Below are positions 1 to 6,712 of a stretch of 29,827 nucleotides of DNA, piece by piece. The notes under the pieces were generated by a model that was given only the letters and a program-made list of their open reading frames with translations, made no database searches and was not told the origin of the DNA. Positions within the stretch are counted from its first letter, which is position 1. Each line of letters begins with the position of its first letter. The DNA is from Anaerolineaceae bacterium UBA5311. GTDB taxonomy: Bacteria; Chloroflexota; Anaerolineae; Anaerolineales; Anaerolineaceae. Both the position numbers and the translations under genes were made by a program. The stretch is from contig DHRN01000057.1 of the NCBI GenBank assembly GCA_002411175.1, positions 1-29,827 of the forward strand, given 5' to 3'.

Positions 1-75
1 GTTCCCTACGAAAAGATGGCTGCGCCGGAACGGGACGAGCCGCGTTCCCTACTAGAAGGTGGCTGCGCCGGAACG
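1..75. repeat. Direct repeat, two copies of a 32-base unit
   Basis: Bases 1-32 and 44-75 are near-identical. Both begin GTTCCCTAC and end GGCTGCGCCGGAACG, and they differ at a few bases in the middle. The first copy starts at the window edge, so the array may continue to the left. No reading frame is evident. A GTTCC-rich stretch at about 172-196 may be a degraded relative. Confidence 0.6.
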
Positions 76-362
76 AGAAAAGCATTTCGCAAATGTAATT
101 CATAAGGTTCTTACCCTTCCAATCGACAAGATCCTTCGCATAAGAGGCTCAGGATGACAAAACCCAGTTCTTGTTCCCTGTTCCTTGTTCCCTTTTCTCT
201 ATTCGCGGCTGCCATGCTGTCCCGCAAGCAGCCATGGCATGTTCTCTTTTGCCTGGCTTTTGATGCGATTCGATCTTACAAAGTGAAGCTCTGATCCATC
301 CCTCCGTTATAATCATTTATATAAGCTTTGTAAAAATAATTAACGTTCAAAGGAGAGACAAA
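76..362. other. Gene-free leader with short repeats, upstream of the cupin gene
   Basis: I see no convincing gene here. The stretch holds a 31-base dispersed repeat (129-159) and an imperfect stem around 211-240, where GCCATGCTG faces CAGCCATGGC. A usable ribosome-binding site (AAAGGAGAG) lies just before the cupin ATG at 363. No clear -35/-10 pair was found. Confidence 0.4.
129..159 (-). repeat. Dispersed 31-base repeat (TGTCATCCTGAGCC family)
   Basis: On the minus strand this reads TGTCATCCTGAGCCTCTT followed by ATGCGAAGGATCT. A second copy lies on the plus strand at 14517-14547 and matches at 30 of 31 positions by eye. It is non-coding in both places, so it is probably a genome-wide intergenic repeat. 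Confidence 0.65.
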
Positions 363-710
363 ATGCAGAAATTTGTTTTCGATGATTTTTTCCAGACACC
401 AGGGAATAAAATCGCCAAGCGGGTGATTTTCAAGGATGAGAAAGTAATCGCCTTCATTCTCAACATCGCCAAAGGGGAATTTTTGCCTGGGCATACTCAT
501 GGCGAGGTCAGCCTGCTCCTGCAGATTTTAGATGGGAGCGCCACGGTTATCACTGACGGACTGGAAACGCCGCTCGAACCAGGCGAGTTGATTAAAGTTG
601 AGGGTAATGAGAAGGTGCAAGTCGTCAATCAGGGCGAAGGCACATTGCGTCTCTTTGTGACTATTGCGCCGATGGGAAATGAGGCTTTCGCGAAAGACGC
701 TGATGTTTGA
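363..710 (+). CDS. Small single-domain cupin protein
   Basis: This encodes a 115-residue protein that fills one cupin_2 beta-barrel. Cupin motif 1 is visible as PGHTHGE (H44, H46) followed by a Gly-rich turn (LDG), and motif 2 as LEPGELIKV...VVN. The usual Glu of motif 1 and the usual His of motif 2 are not in their expected places; E48 lies nearby. The metal site is therefore probably incomplete, and a ligand-binding or sensory role is as likely as an enzymatic one. The ATG start has a good Shine-Dalgarno (AAAGGAGAG, about 6 bases upstream). The gene is monocistronic and convergent with the ATPase operon. The substrate cannot be inferred. Confidence 0.85.
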   Translation: MQKFVFDDFFQTPGNKIAKRVIFKDEKVIAFILNIAKGEFLPGHTHGEVSLLLQILDGSATVITDGLETPLEPGELIKVEGNEKVQVVNQGEGTLRLFVTIAPMGNEAFAKDADV

Positions 711-1042
711 GATCATCAACGCGCCTTCGTTAGCAAAGGATTCGCCCATAAGTTAACCAATCGGTCAACCCCCCTCTGAGTTGGCAATGATTCGAAAGTG
801 TATTTGAATTTCCAAAGTGAGCGGAGGGTGTTGGGGAGAGCTGGTCTGCTTGCTTTGCTCCAGGCATCATTGCCAGGCTCTCCTGGCTGGGACGGCAACT
901 GTCCCCTAGGGGTACGAGCAATCAGCTCTTATCCCGTAATTGCGAGCGAAACGAAGGATTCTGCTTTTAATCGTTCTCTCCTGTGGTGAAAAGCACAAAA
1001 TGCCATGGCCGTTGCGAGTTGGCACAACGACCGGGCGAAAGC
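711..1042. other. Intergenic region between convergent genes, with hairpins and a repeat fragment
   Basis: No gene is supported here. Two adjacent stem-loops are visible: GCCAGG-CTCT-CCTGGC (872-887), then GGGAC...GTCCC (889-905), followed by the palindrome CCCCTAGGGG (903-912). Neither has a T-tract, so a role in ending transcription from either side is only possible. Bases 933-964 (CCCGTAATTGCGAGCGAAAC and onward) are a single end of the repeat family that forms complete elements at 14349-14738. Confidence 0.45.
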
Positions 1043-1945
1043 CTATCGCTGCGCCAGCATCCCCGAACCGACCAGGAGTTCTTGCAGCTGCTGCGTAATT
1101 TCTTTCCTGCGGTTCGCCTGCACCTCGAGTGATAATTCTTCAAGCAAATTACTGGTGTTTTCCTTTGCTTCTTCGAGCAAGCGGAATCGAAACAAATTTT
1201 CAGCTGCCACGGTGTCCAAAATTAATTGATAAAATGACAGCGCGGTGAAGTGGCTTTCTATTTTTTCGAAAATTAATGCAGGATCGCCTTCGATTATTGG
1301 TGGAGGGAAGCTTTCTTCTTCATCGTCATCAAAAACGATATTGTCCATTTTGCTCGGCAGCAGTTCCGTAAGAACAGGTTTATAGTTGTTTGTTGGTCCA
1401 CGCCGTTTATACGAAAGCACTTTTACATGGCTCAGCCTCCCCTCTTCAAAACCCTGGGACCATTCCCGTATCATCCTGGCAGCGCTGTCATAATCCGGCA
1501 AAGAACCCGCGCTCAGGCTCTCCTGGGGTGTGAATTCGACATTTTCCAGCCTCAGGGCGGAGTGAACGCGCGTGCCAAAGGCGACAACACGAATTTCTTC
1601 GCCCGCGTTTTTCTCAAGCGTTTGACGGGTAAGCCTTGCCAGGTTTTTATTGTATTGACCAACAATCCCCCGGGTACTTCCTATCACAGCCAGCACCTGC
1701 GCCTGTTTAACCGGGCGAAAGTCGAAAGGCTCCGCGATTTTTCTGATCGGGCTGGTTACTTCAACTCGTCTCATTACTTCGGTCGCCAGGGCATTAAACC
1801 GGGCAGCATACTTGTCAAGCATCTGCTGTCGGTTCATAGCCATCTGCATTGTACTCAGCGAAAGCACGCGTAATGATGACAATAAGGGCTCGATAACCTC
1901 GAGGTTTTCCAGGCGAGATTGAGCGCGTTCTTTTCCTTCAGACAT
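1043..1945 (-). CDS. atpG: N-type ATPase subunit gamma
   Basis: The 300-residue gamma subunit forms the central shaft of F1. The N-terminal helix (residues about 1-55) and the C-terminal helix, ending ITQQLQELLVGSG, are the coiled-coil pair; VLAVIGSTRGIVGQYN at about 84-99 is the start of the conserved Rossmann-like core. An acidic stretch (FDDDEEES) interrupts the middle. It is the last gene of the operon, starting 9 bases after the stop of the PII-like gene, with a TAAGG ribosome-binding site. Divergent gamma sequences are usual for N-ATPases. No obvious terminator follows the stop at 1043. Confidence 0.93.
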   Translation of the reverse strand: MSEGKERAQSRLENLEVIEPLLSSLRVLSLSTMQMAMNRQQMLDKYAARFNALATEVMRRVEVTSPIRKIAEPFDFRPVKQAQVLAVIGSTRGIVGQYNKNLARLTRQTLEKNAGEEIRVVAFGTRVHSALRLENVEFTPQESLSAGSLPDYDSAARMIREWSQGFEEGRLSHVKVLSYKRRGPTNNYKPVLTELLPSKMDNIVFDDDEEESFPPPIIEGDPALIFEKIESHFTALSFYQLILDTVAAENLFRFRLLEEAKENTSNLLEELSLEVQANRRKEITQQLQELLVGSGMLAQR

Positions 1946-1954
1946 CTTTCAACC

Positions 1955-2293
1955 TTAAGGAAATTCGTAACGGTCGAGCGTCCAGATAAACACAACCGCA
2001 CCGCTGCTGCCTAATGGTCGTCCCTCGTTGCTGGTGTGGGGTTCACCATCATCCAGCCCTGCCGCGAGTCCATAACCACGGTGGATGGTTGTTTGACCGC
2101 TGCAGGCATTGCTAATGATATCAAGCACCCTTTCGAGTTCACTGCTTCGCACAGCGATGAACAAAGTCAGCTGTGTTTGCCGAAGCATGCCTCCTTTAGT
2201 TTCAGAATATGTGGCTGTGTACCCGTGTTCAATAAGCGCGAGCAAAAGATCGTCGCCATATTTCCGCGGGACAACCGCCATGATCATCTTCAT
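1955..2293 (-). CDS. DarA/PstA-like PII-like signalling protein inside the ATPase operon
   Basis: The 112-residue protein aligns from memory without gaps over its first 48 residues to DarA/PstA (PF06153, c-di-AMP receptors with a PII-like trimeric fold). It shares MK.I.AVV, LL..L, T28, the GG.L turn (G34, G35, L37) and the late strand GAVVFIWTLDRYEF, compared with GATVFVLPVDQFYRF in DarA. Several positions that I recall contacting c-di-AMP are changed: R26 to T, F36 to M, N41 to Q and G47 to A. The ligand may therefore be different or lost. The ATG at 2293 overlaps the alpha stop as ATGA, giving translational coupling; a TTG at 2320 would add nine residues. It lies between atpA and atpG, where the standard N-ATPase gene order has no gene. 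Regulation of the enzyme by a nucleotide signal is inference. Confidence 0.8.
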   Translation of the reverse strand: MKMIMAVVPRKYGDDLLLALIEHGYTATYSETKGGMLRQTQLTLFIAVRSSELERVLDIISNACSGQTTIHRGYGLAAGLDDGEPHTSNEGRPLGSSGAVVFIWTLDRYEFP

Positions 2294-3960
2294 GAGATTT
2301 TTTTCGCTTTCTTCTTCCAAATTTCCTTGAAGAGTTCTAATTCGCGTTCTATCTCAGCCGCTGTTTCCTCGCTCAACTCACGATGGTGGCTGATCTGGTC
2401 CAGTGGCTGAGCGCCATGGTTGTACATATAGTTAAGAAGTTCTTGTGAAAACTGTTCCACGTTGTCTGGCTTGATTTCATCCATAAAACCATTGGTGAGC
2501 GCATAGAACAAGACCACCTGGTCTTCCATTTTTAGTGGTTTATGCGGACCCTGACTCAGCAATGCGGTCAATCTCTGACCACGTTCAATTTGCCGTTTTG
2601 TGGCTTCGTTGACCTCTGTGCCAAATCTTGCGAATCGCGCCACTTCTTCATATTGGCTCAGCTCGAGCTTTAACGCGCCCACAACCGATTTCATAGCCGG
2701 TTCCTGTGCGGCAGAACCCACGCGGGAGACAGAGCTGCCAATATCTATGGCTGGTTTGTTTCCCTTATTGAATTCATCGGTGTCGAGGACGATCTGCCCG
2801 TCCGTGATGGAGATTAGGTTGGTCACAATATAACTGGAAATATCACCACGCTGAGTAACCACAATTGGTAATGCGGTGATGCTGCCCCCGCCATTTTCTT
2901 CATTTAAGCGGCAAGCTCGCTCCAGCAAACGGGAATGCAGGTAAAAAATATCACCCGGGTATGCTTCCCTTCCGGGTGGACGTCGCAGTAAAAGGCTCAT
3001 TTCCCGGTATGTATCGGCATGTTTGGATAAATCATCATAGACGATCAGCACATCCATGCCCTGATCCAGGAAGAATTCTGCCATGGTCACACCGGCATAA
3101 GGCGCCAGGTAGCGCAGCGCTGGTGGATCATCCGGGCTTGAAACCATGACGATGGTCTGGTTCATCACCCCGCCCGCCTTCAGGGTCTCGACCGCAGACA
3201 AAACTGAAGATTTTTTCTGACCAATGGAAACGTAAATACACTTTACATCCGTGCCCTTCTGGCTCAAAATCGCATCGATCGCAATTGTGGTCTTCCCAAC
3301 CTGCCGATCGCCGATAATCAGTTCGCGCTGCCCGCGCCCCAGAGGCAATAAGGCATCTATGATTTTCGTTCCCGTATAAAGCGGCGTGTCAACCGGGGCA
3401 CGGTCGATCACACCGGGGGCGATGCGCTCAACAAAGCGGTACTCCGAAGGCACCACCGGGCGGTTGTCATCCAGCGGTCTGCCCAACGGATCCACCATCC
3501 GCCCCAAAAAGGGCATCCCCACCGGGATACTCAGGCGTCTGCCGGTCGCTTCGGCTACGTCACCACCGCGAATACCAGAATCCCCACCCAGGAGAATAAC
3601 ATCCACATGCTTTCGGTCAAGATTCAACACCATGCCCTGCACCCCGTTGGGAAATGTGACCAGTTCTTCCAGGTGCACCATTGGCAGTCCGCTCAAGGTC
3701 GCGATCCCATTGCCAAGATGCTGGACCGTACCAACGCTTTTGATGAAAACCTGGTGTGGTTGTTCATCAGCGACTCTCTTGAGCTCGTCGATAACAAACC
3801 TGGTTTCCAACGTGTCTGGTTTGGGTTTCAGGCTTTCTCTGACACCTTTTTTCACCTGTTCGATAAACAGGTTTTGGTTGATGTCCAGTGGGTCATTTTC
3901 AGCTAAGCGTGTCGAAAGAACTTCGAGGCTCGCTTGCGTGGCGAGGTCTGCGTCAGTCAT
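2290..3960 (-). CDS. atpA: N-type ATPase subunit alpha
   Basis: The 556-residue non-catalytic nucleotide-binding subunit of F1 has a Walker A motif GDRQVGKT at 217-224, a Walker B region (DVLIVYDDLSKHA) and the conserved arginine-finger segment IGSSVSRVGSAAQ. It is longer than typical alpha subunits (about 500-510 residues). The extra sequence is mostly at the N-terminus, where about 45 residues precede the beta-barrel, with a further charged tail ending KKKAKKIS. The ATG overlaps the end of the b-delta gene by 8 bases, and the stop overlaps the next gene as ATGA, consistent with tightly coupled translation. The long N-terminus probably contacts the delta-like domain of the b fusion; that is inference. 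Confidence 0.97.
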   Translation of the reverse strand: MTDADLATQASLEVLSTRLAENDPLDINQNLFIEQVKKGVRESLKPKPDTLETRFVIDELKRVADEQPHQVFIKSVGTVQHLGNGIATLSGLPMVHLEELVTFPNGVQGMVLNLDRKHVDVILLGGDSGIRGGDVAEATGRRLSIPVGMPFLGRMVDPLGRPLDDNRPVVPSEYRFVERIAPGVIDRAPVDTPLYTGTKIIDALLPLGRGQRELIIGDRQVGKTTIAIDAILSQKGTDVKCIYVSIGQKKSSVLSAVETLKAGGVMNQTIVMVSSPDDPPALRYLAPYAGVTMAEFFLDQGMDVLIVYDDLSKHADTYREMSLLLRRPPGREAYPGDIFYLHSRLLERACRLNEENGGGSITALPIVVTQRGDISSYIVTNLISITDGQIVLDTDEFNKGNKPAIDIGSSVSRVGSAAQEPAMKSVVGALKLELSQYEEVARFARFGTEVNEATKRQIERGQRLTALLSQGPHKPLKMEDQVVLFYALTNGFMDEIKPDNVEQFSQELLNYMYNHGAQPLDQISHHRELSEETAAEIERELELFKEIWKKKAKKIS

Positions 3961-4741
3961 CTTCAGGGGTCACCATGGTTTCTAACGTCAGACTGACATC
4001 ATCACGAACTTTGTCGAGATGTGCCTGAACCGAATTGTCCATGACAATATCACCGATGCGGGCTTTAATCCCAGCGACAAGCTCGGGCTGAACCACAACT
4101 TCCAATTCAACCTCTTTATCTGCCAGCGCGTTAAAGGTGTTTAACAGCTTTATCTGCTGTTCAGCACTCAGTTCCCGGGGTACAAACACCTCAACAGTAG
4201 GAATCCGTTCTGCCAGGGATTCACGGATGTTTTGCACTAAAGCCATATCGGTTTTGCCCATATTCCAGATGGTGCTGGTCATCTCTTCGATGAGTTTATC
4301 GTGAGCCACCGGAGGGGTCACTTCCTGTAATGAATCATTAACAAGGTGCATCACGGTGTCCACAAGGTCAACCTGCATACGCTTGATATCGACCTCCTGT
4401 TCTTTACGTGACTCATTGACAGCATCCATCATGATCTGATTCGCTTCAACTCTTGTGGCTTCCAGGAGGTCACGCTGAAGGATCTGGCTATTTTCATAGG
4501 CTTCATCGGTAATTCTTTGGATTTCGTCCTCGAGGTTCAACAATCGCTCGTCAATCTCCTGCAACTTCACGGCTGCTTCTTCGCGATCTTTTTTCAATGC
4601 CTCCCTGGTTTCAGCCTTTTCCACTGCGCGCTGTTCTGCCCGTTTGGTCATGGGTTTGAAAACCAGGAAATAGAGGATCACCGTCAGTACCAGGAAATTG
4701 ACAATTTCCCAGAAAATAGTGCTTAGATCCAGGTCAAGCAT
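3953..4741 (-). CDS. atpF: N-type ATPase subunit b fused to a delta-like domain
   Basis: The 262-residue stator subunit is longer than a normal b (about 160 residues). Residues 9-30 form the single membrane span, followed by a long charged coiled coil (about 31-135). The C-terminal part ends with VAGIKARIGDIVMDNSVQ, which matches the GGI..RIGD...DGSV signature near the end of delta subunits. The operon has no separate atpH, so the delta function is supplied by this fusion, as in known N-ATPases. It begins 3 bases after the atpE stop with a GGGGGAT ribosome-binding site and overlaps atpA by 8 bases. Confidence 0.92.
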   Translation of the reverse strand: MLDLDLSTIFWEIVNFLVLTVILYFLVFKPMTKRAEQRAVEKAETREALKKDREEAAVKLQEIDERLLNLEDEIQRITDEAYENSQILQRDLLEATRVEANQIMMDAVNESRKEQEVDIKRMQVDLVDTVMHLVNDSLQEVTPPVAHDKLIEEMTSTIWNMGKTDMALVQNIRESLAERIPTVEVFVPRELSAEQQIKLLNTFNALADKEVELEVVVQPELVAGIKARIGDIVMDNSVQAHLDKVRDDVSLTLETMVTPEDD

Positions 4742-4744
4742 GGT

Positions 4745-5023
4745 TTATCCCCCAAAAAACCGGCTGATTAGCGGGTTTGCGAACAATAAAATGAGAACAA
4801 CCAGGAGCACATAAATTGAGGCTGTCTCAAGCAGTGCCAGCGCGATAATCATTGCCGTTCGTAGTTGAGGCGCCGCATCTGGCTGGCGTGCCATTCCCTC
4901 GATTGCTTTGATAGCTGACTGACCCTCCACCCAGGTGGGGATCATCGTTCCGACCACGATAGCCACTCCACAAACAATTGTTGTAACGATGATGATCAGA
5001 ACTTCAGGACTTAAATTTTCCAT
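4745..5023 (-). CDS. atpE: N-type ATPase rotor subunit c
   Basis: This is a 92-residue double-helix hairpin of the membrane rotor. Helix 2 carries the ion-binding carboxylate E66 in ALLETASIYVLL, with T67 and Y71 in the positions of the Ser66 and Tyr70 sodium ligands of the Ilyobacter c subunit. Helix 1 has P29 and a second carboxylate, E33, aligned to the Ilyobacter Gln32 position, counting back from the conserved loop ARQP (45-48). This two-carboxylate pattern is known from some Na+-coupled c rings and fits N-ATPases. I chose the ATG at 5023 because GGAAAAGG lies just upstream; an ATG at 5041 would add six residues. The gene overlaps the end of atpB by 20 bases. Confidence 0.95.
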   Translation of the reverse strand: MENLSPEVLIIIVTTIVCGVAIVVGTMIPTWVEGQSAIKAIEGMARQPDAAPQLRTAMIIALALLETASIYVLLVVLILLFANPLISRFFGG

Positions 5024-5747
5024 TAGCCTTTTCCTTTCCAAATTTCTTATAGAATATTTCTCTAATACTGCTTCTTTTCTTACCTTCTTCCTTCATTTTC
5101 AGGTCTTCTTCGTTGATCTCAACCGCTGAAGAAATGAATAATGCGGCAAGCGTGGTAAGCACATAAGCTTGTAAAACACCGGAAACCATCGTGATGGCTG
5201 ACATCGCGATGGGTAAAAACATGGGGACGATCGAAAAAACAATGGCGACGATCAGATCACCGCTCAAAATATTGCCAAACAAGCGCATTGCCAGTGAAAG
5301 TGTGCGGCTAAACTGACCAATAAGTTCGACCGGCAGCATGAAAATAGGATTGGCAAATTCTTTGATGTATTTCCATACTCCTTTTTTGATCATCCCATAA
5401 ACGTGAACAGAAAATACAATAATCAAAGCAAGCGCGATCGTCGTGTTCAGATCAGACGTGGGCGACTTCATCGCCGGAAAGATTGAAATCAGATTCGCTG
5501 TAAATGTGAAAATCATCAAACTGCCCAAAAGGGGGATGTAAGGATGAAGATCGTCTACATCCATGGCATCATCCAAAATGCTGATAATTGCCTCAAGGAT
5601 ATATTCGAGCAGATTCGGTTTCAGTAATTTGAGAATCAACACCAGTGCGATGATTCCAGCCATAGTTATCCATGTATAAACTACGGTATCGCGGATTGGC
5701 ATTATCCCGAATAATGTGAAGACGATTGGGTGTTCAATTACTTCCAA
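5004..5747 (-). CDS. atpB: N-type ATPase subunit a (TTG start)
   Basis: The 247-residue membrane stator subunit forms the ion half-channels with the c ring. Several membrane spans are visible, and the essential arginine is R155 in the segment SLAMRLFGNILSG. An ELIGQFSRTL stretch precedes it. The C-terminus has a charged cytoplasmic tail (about residues 212-247), rich in Lys and Glu. The start is TTG at 5747, preceded by AAGGAG at 7-base spacing; no in-frame ATG is nearby until residue 16. It overlaps the end of atpR by 14 bases. The rare start codon may tune expression relative to the c subunit. Confidence 0.95.
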   Translation of the reverse strand: MEVIEHPIVFTLFGIMPIRDTVVYTWITMAGIIALVLILKLLKPNLLEYILEAIISILDDAMDVDDLHPYIPLLGSLMIFTFTANLISIFPAMKSPTSDLNTTIALALIIVFSVHVYGMIKKGVWKYIKEFANPIFMLPVELIGQFSRTLSLAMRLFGNILSGDLIVAIVFSIVPMFLPIAMSAITMVSGVLQAYVLTTLAALFISSAVEINEEDLKMKEEGKKRSSIREIFYKKFGKEKANGKFKS

Positions 5748-6069
5748 TATGCTTCTCCTTCTGCTTTTCCTCTTGTTTATTTAACTTTACATTATAGAGG
5801 ATAACCTGCAGCCATGTCACGACTGTGATTGTTACAGCCATGGCGATTGCGGCAATTGGTTCGGTTTTCAGTGCGAGGAAGATCAGCAGGGCGATTATCA
5901 GGAAAACGGCAACCCGCCGCAGTATCAGCCCACTTAAATCCGGTTTCGCATGCGGTTGAGGAGTTTGGATCATCGCTACAGATCTCTTGAGCCATTGAAA
6001 TGACAACACCGACCAACCAGCCGACACTGCCACCCAAAAGATGATCCATAGAATGTTTACGTCATTCAT
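5734..6069 (-). CDS. atpR: N-type ATPase accessory membrane protein AtpR
   Basis: This 111-residue protein has three predicted membrane spans (about 6-24, 49-67 and 72-93) and a highly charged C-terminus rich in Lys, Glu and Gln. Its position between atpQ and atpB and its length are those of AtpR, a subunit found only in N-type ATPase operons and thought to help assemble or load the c ring. Two ATGs are possible, 6075 and 6069. The second has GAGG at a 9-base spacing and is preferred. The gene overlaps atpQ at its start and atpB at its end. Confidence 0.85.
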   Translation of the reverse strand: MNDVNILWIIFWVAVSAGWSVLSFQWLKRSVAMIQTPQPHAKPDLSGLILRRVAVFLIIALLIFLALKTEPIAAIAMAVTITVVTWLQVILYNVKLNKQEEKQKEKHIGSN

Positions 6070-6433
6070 CTTCATCGTCCTCTTCGTCTTCGAACTTGAC
6101 CCACTCTCTTTTTATGCCTCGCTCTTCGTCTTCTCTTGCCTCTTTATTCATTAGGTAAAACTCATATCTTATATACTTCGCCACAGAGGCGACCGCTGAG
6201 ATTAGCCCGACCAAAAGCAGGATAATCGTCCAGCGCACGCCGGTATCAAAACGCCTGTCGAGGATGAATCCAAAAAAAGGTCCTCCGACAATCGGGATGG
6301 CGATCTCCCATCCGATCGTGCTGGCGCGCAGGTCGCGGTTGCTAAACAGTCGCTGACGCCTGGTGGGAACTTCCTCTTCCGGCAGCAGATCATGTTGTTT
6401 ATCGCCTGGTCCGGGGGGTGGATTCACGACCAT
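6062..6433 (-). CDS. atpQ: N-type ATPase accessory membrane protein AtpQ (AtpI-like)
   Basis: The 123-residue protein has a hydrophilic N-terminus (about 1-38), two membrane spans (about 39-57 and 68-87) separated by GFILDRRFDTG, and a strongly acidic tail (EDEEDDEDE). The G..LD..F.T segment is typical of the AtpI/AtpQ (F0F1-ATPase assembly) family. It sits between atpC and atpR, as in the N-ATPase order D-C-Q-R-B-E-F-A-G. The long N-terminus and acidic tail are larger than I would expect. Start ATG at 6433 with AGGGA upstream. Confidence 0.85.
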   Translation of the reverse strand: MVVNPPPGPGDKQHDLLPEEEVPTRRQRLFSNRDLRASTIGWEIAIPIVGGPFFGFILDRRFDTGVRWTIILLLVGLISAVASVAKYIRYEFYLMNKEAREDEERGIKREWVKFEDEEDDEDE

Positions 6434-6439
6434 CGTTCC

Positions 6440-6712
6440 CTAATGAGTTGTTAAAATGCTAATCATATTGTCAGTAAGGGTCATAATCCCTGACCTAACA
6501 GGTACTGTGTGCTCCTCATGACCTTGTCTGTATTTCAGTTCCCCGTCATCGGTTGCCGCGATAATCGGCGCGTGACCGGGTCTGATCCCCAGCCACGACC
6601 CATCCGCGAGCTTGATCTGCAATGATGTGATTCCTTCCAGCGTAAGACCTCCCGTGCCCAGGCTCAACACTTCCAGCCTCAGGGTTTTGGGAACCCTATC
6701 CGGTTGTTCCAC
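6440..6712 (-). CDS. atpC: N-type ATPase subunit epsilon lacking the C-terminal domain
   Basis: At 90 residues this is much shorter than usual epsilon (about 130-140). It contains the N-terminal beta-sandwich with the conserved GIRPGHAPIIAA segment and ends right after it (ISILTTH). The two C-terminal helices that insert into F1 and inhibit ATP hydrolysis in many bacteria are absent, with a normal TAG stop at 6440-6442. The start is GTG at 6712, overlapping the atpD stop by 17 bases and preceded by GGAGGAG. The short form should still join gamma to the c ring but cannot act as the classic inhibitor. Confidence 0.93.
   Translation of the reverse strand: MEQPDRVPKTLRLEVLSLGTGGLTLEGITSLQIKLADGSWLGIRPGHAPIIAATDDGELKYRQGHEEHTVPVRSGIMTLTDNMISILTTH

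Noticed and set aside
1..75. Possible CRISPR array
   Set aside because: There are only two repeats with an 11-base spacer and no cas genes nearby.
3386..3985. 199-codon plus-strand frame inside atpA
   Set aside because: It lies opposite the conserved alpha subunit with no family motifs, so it is a shadow frame.
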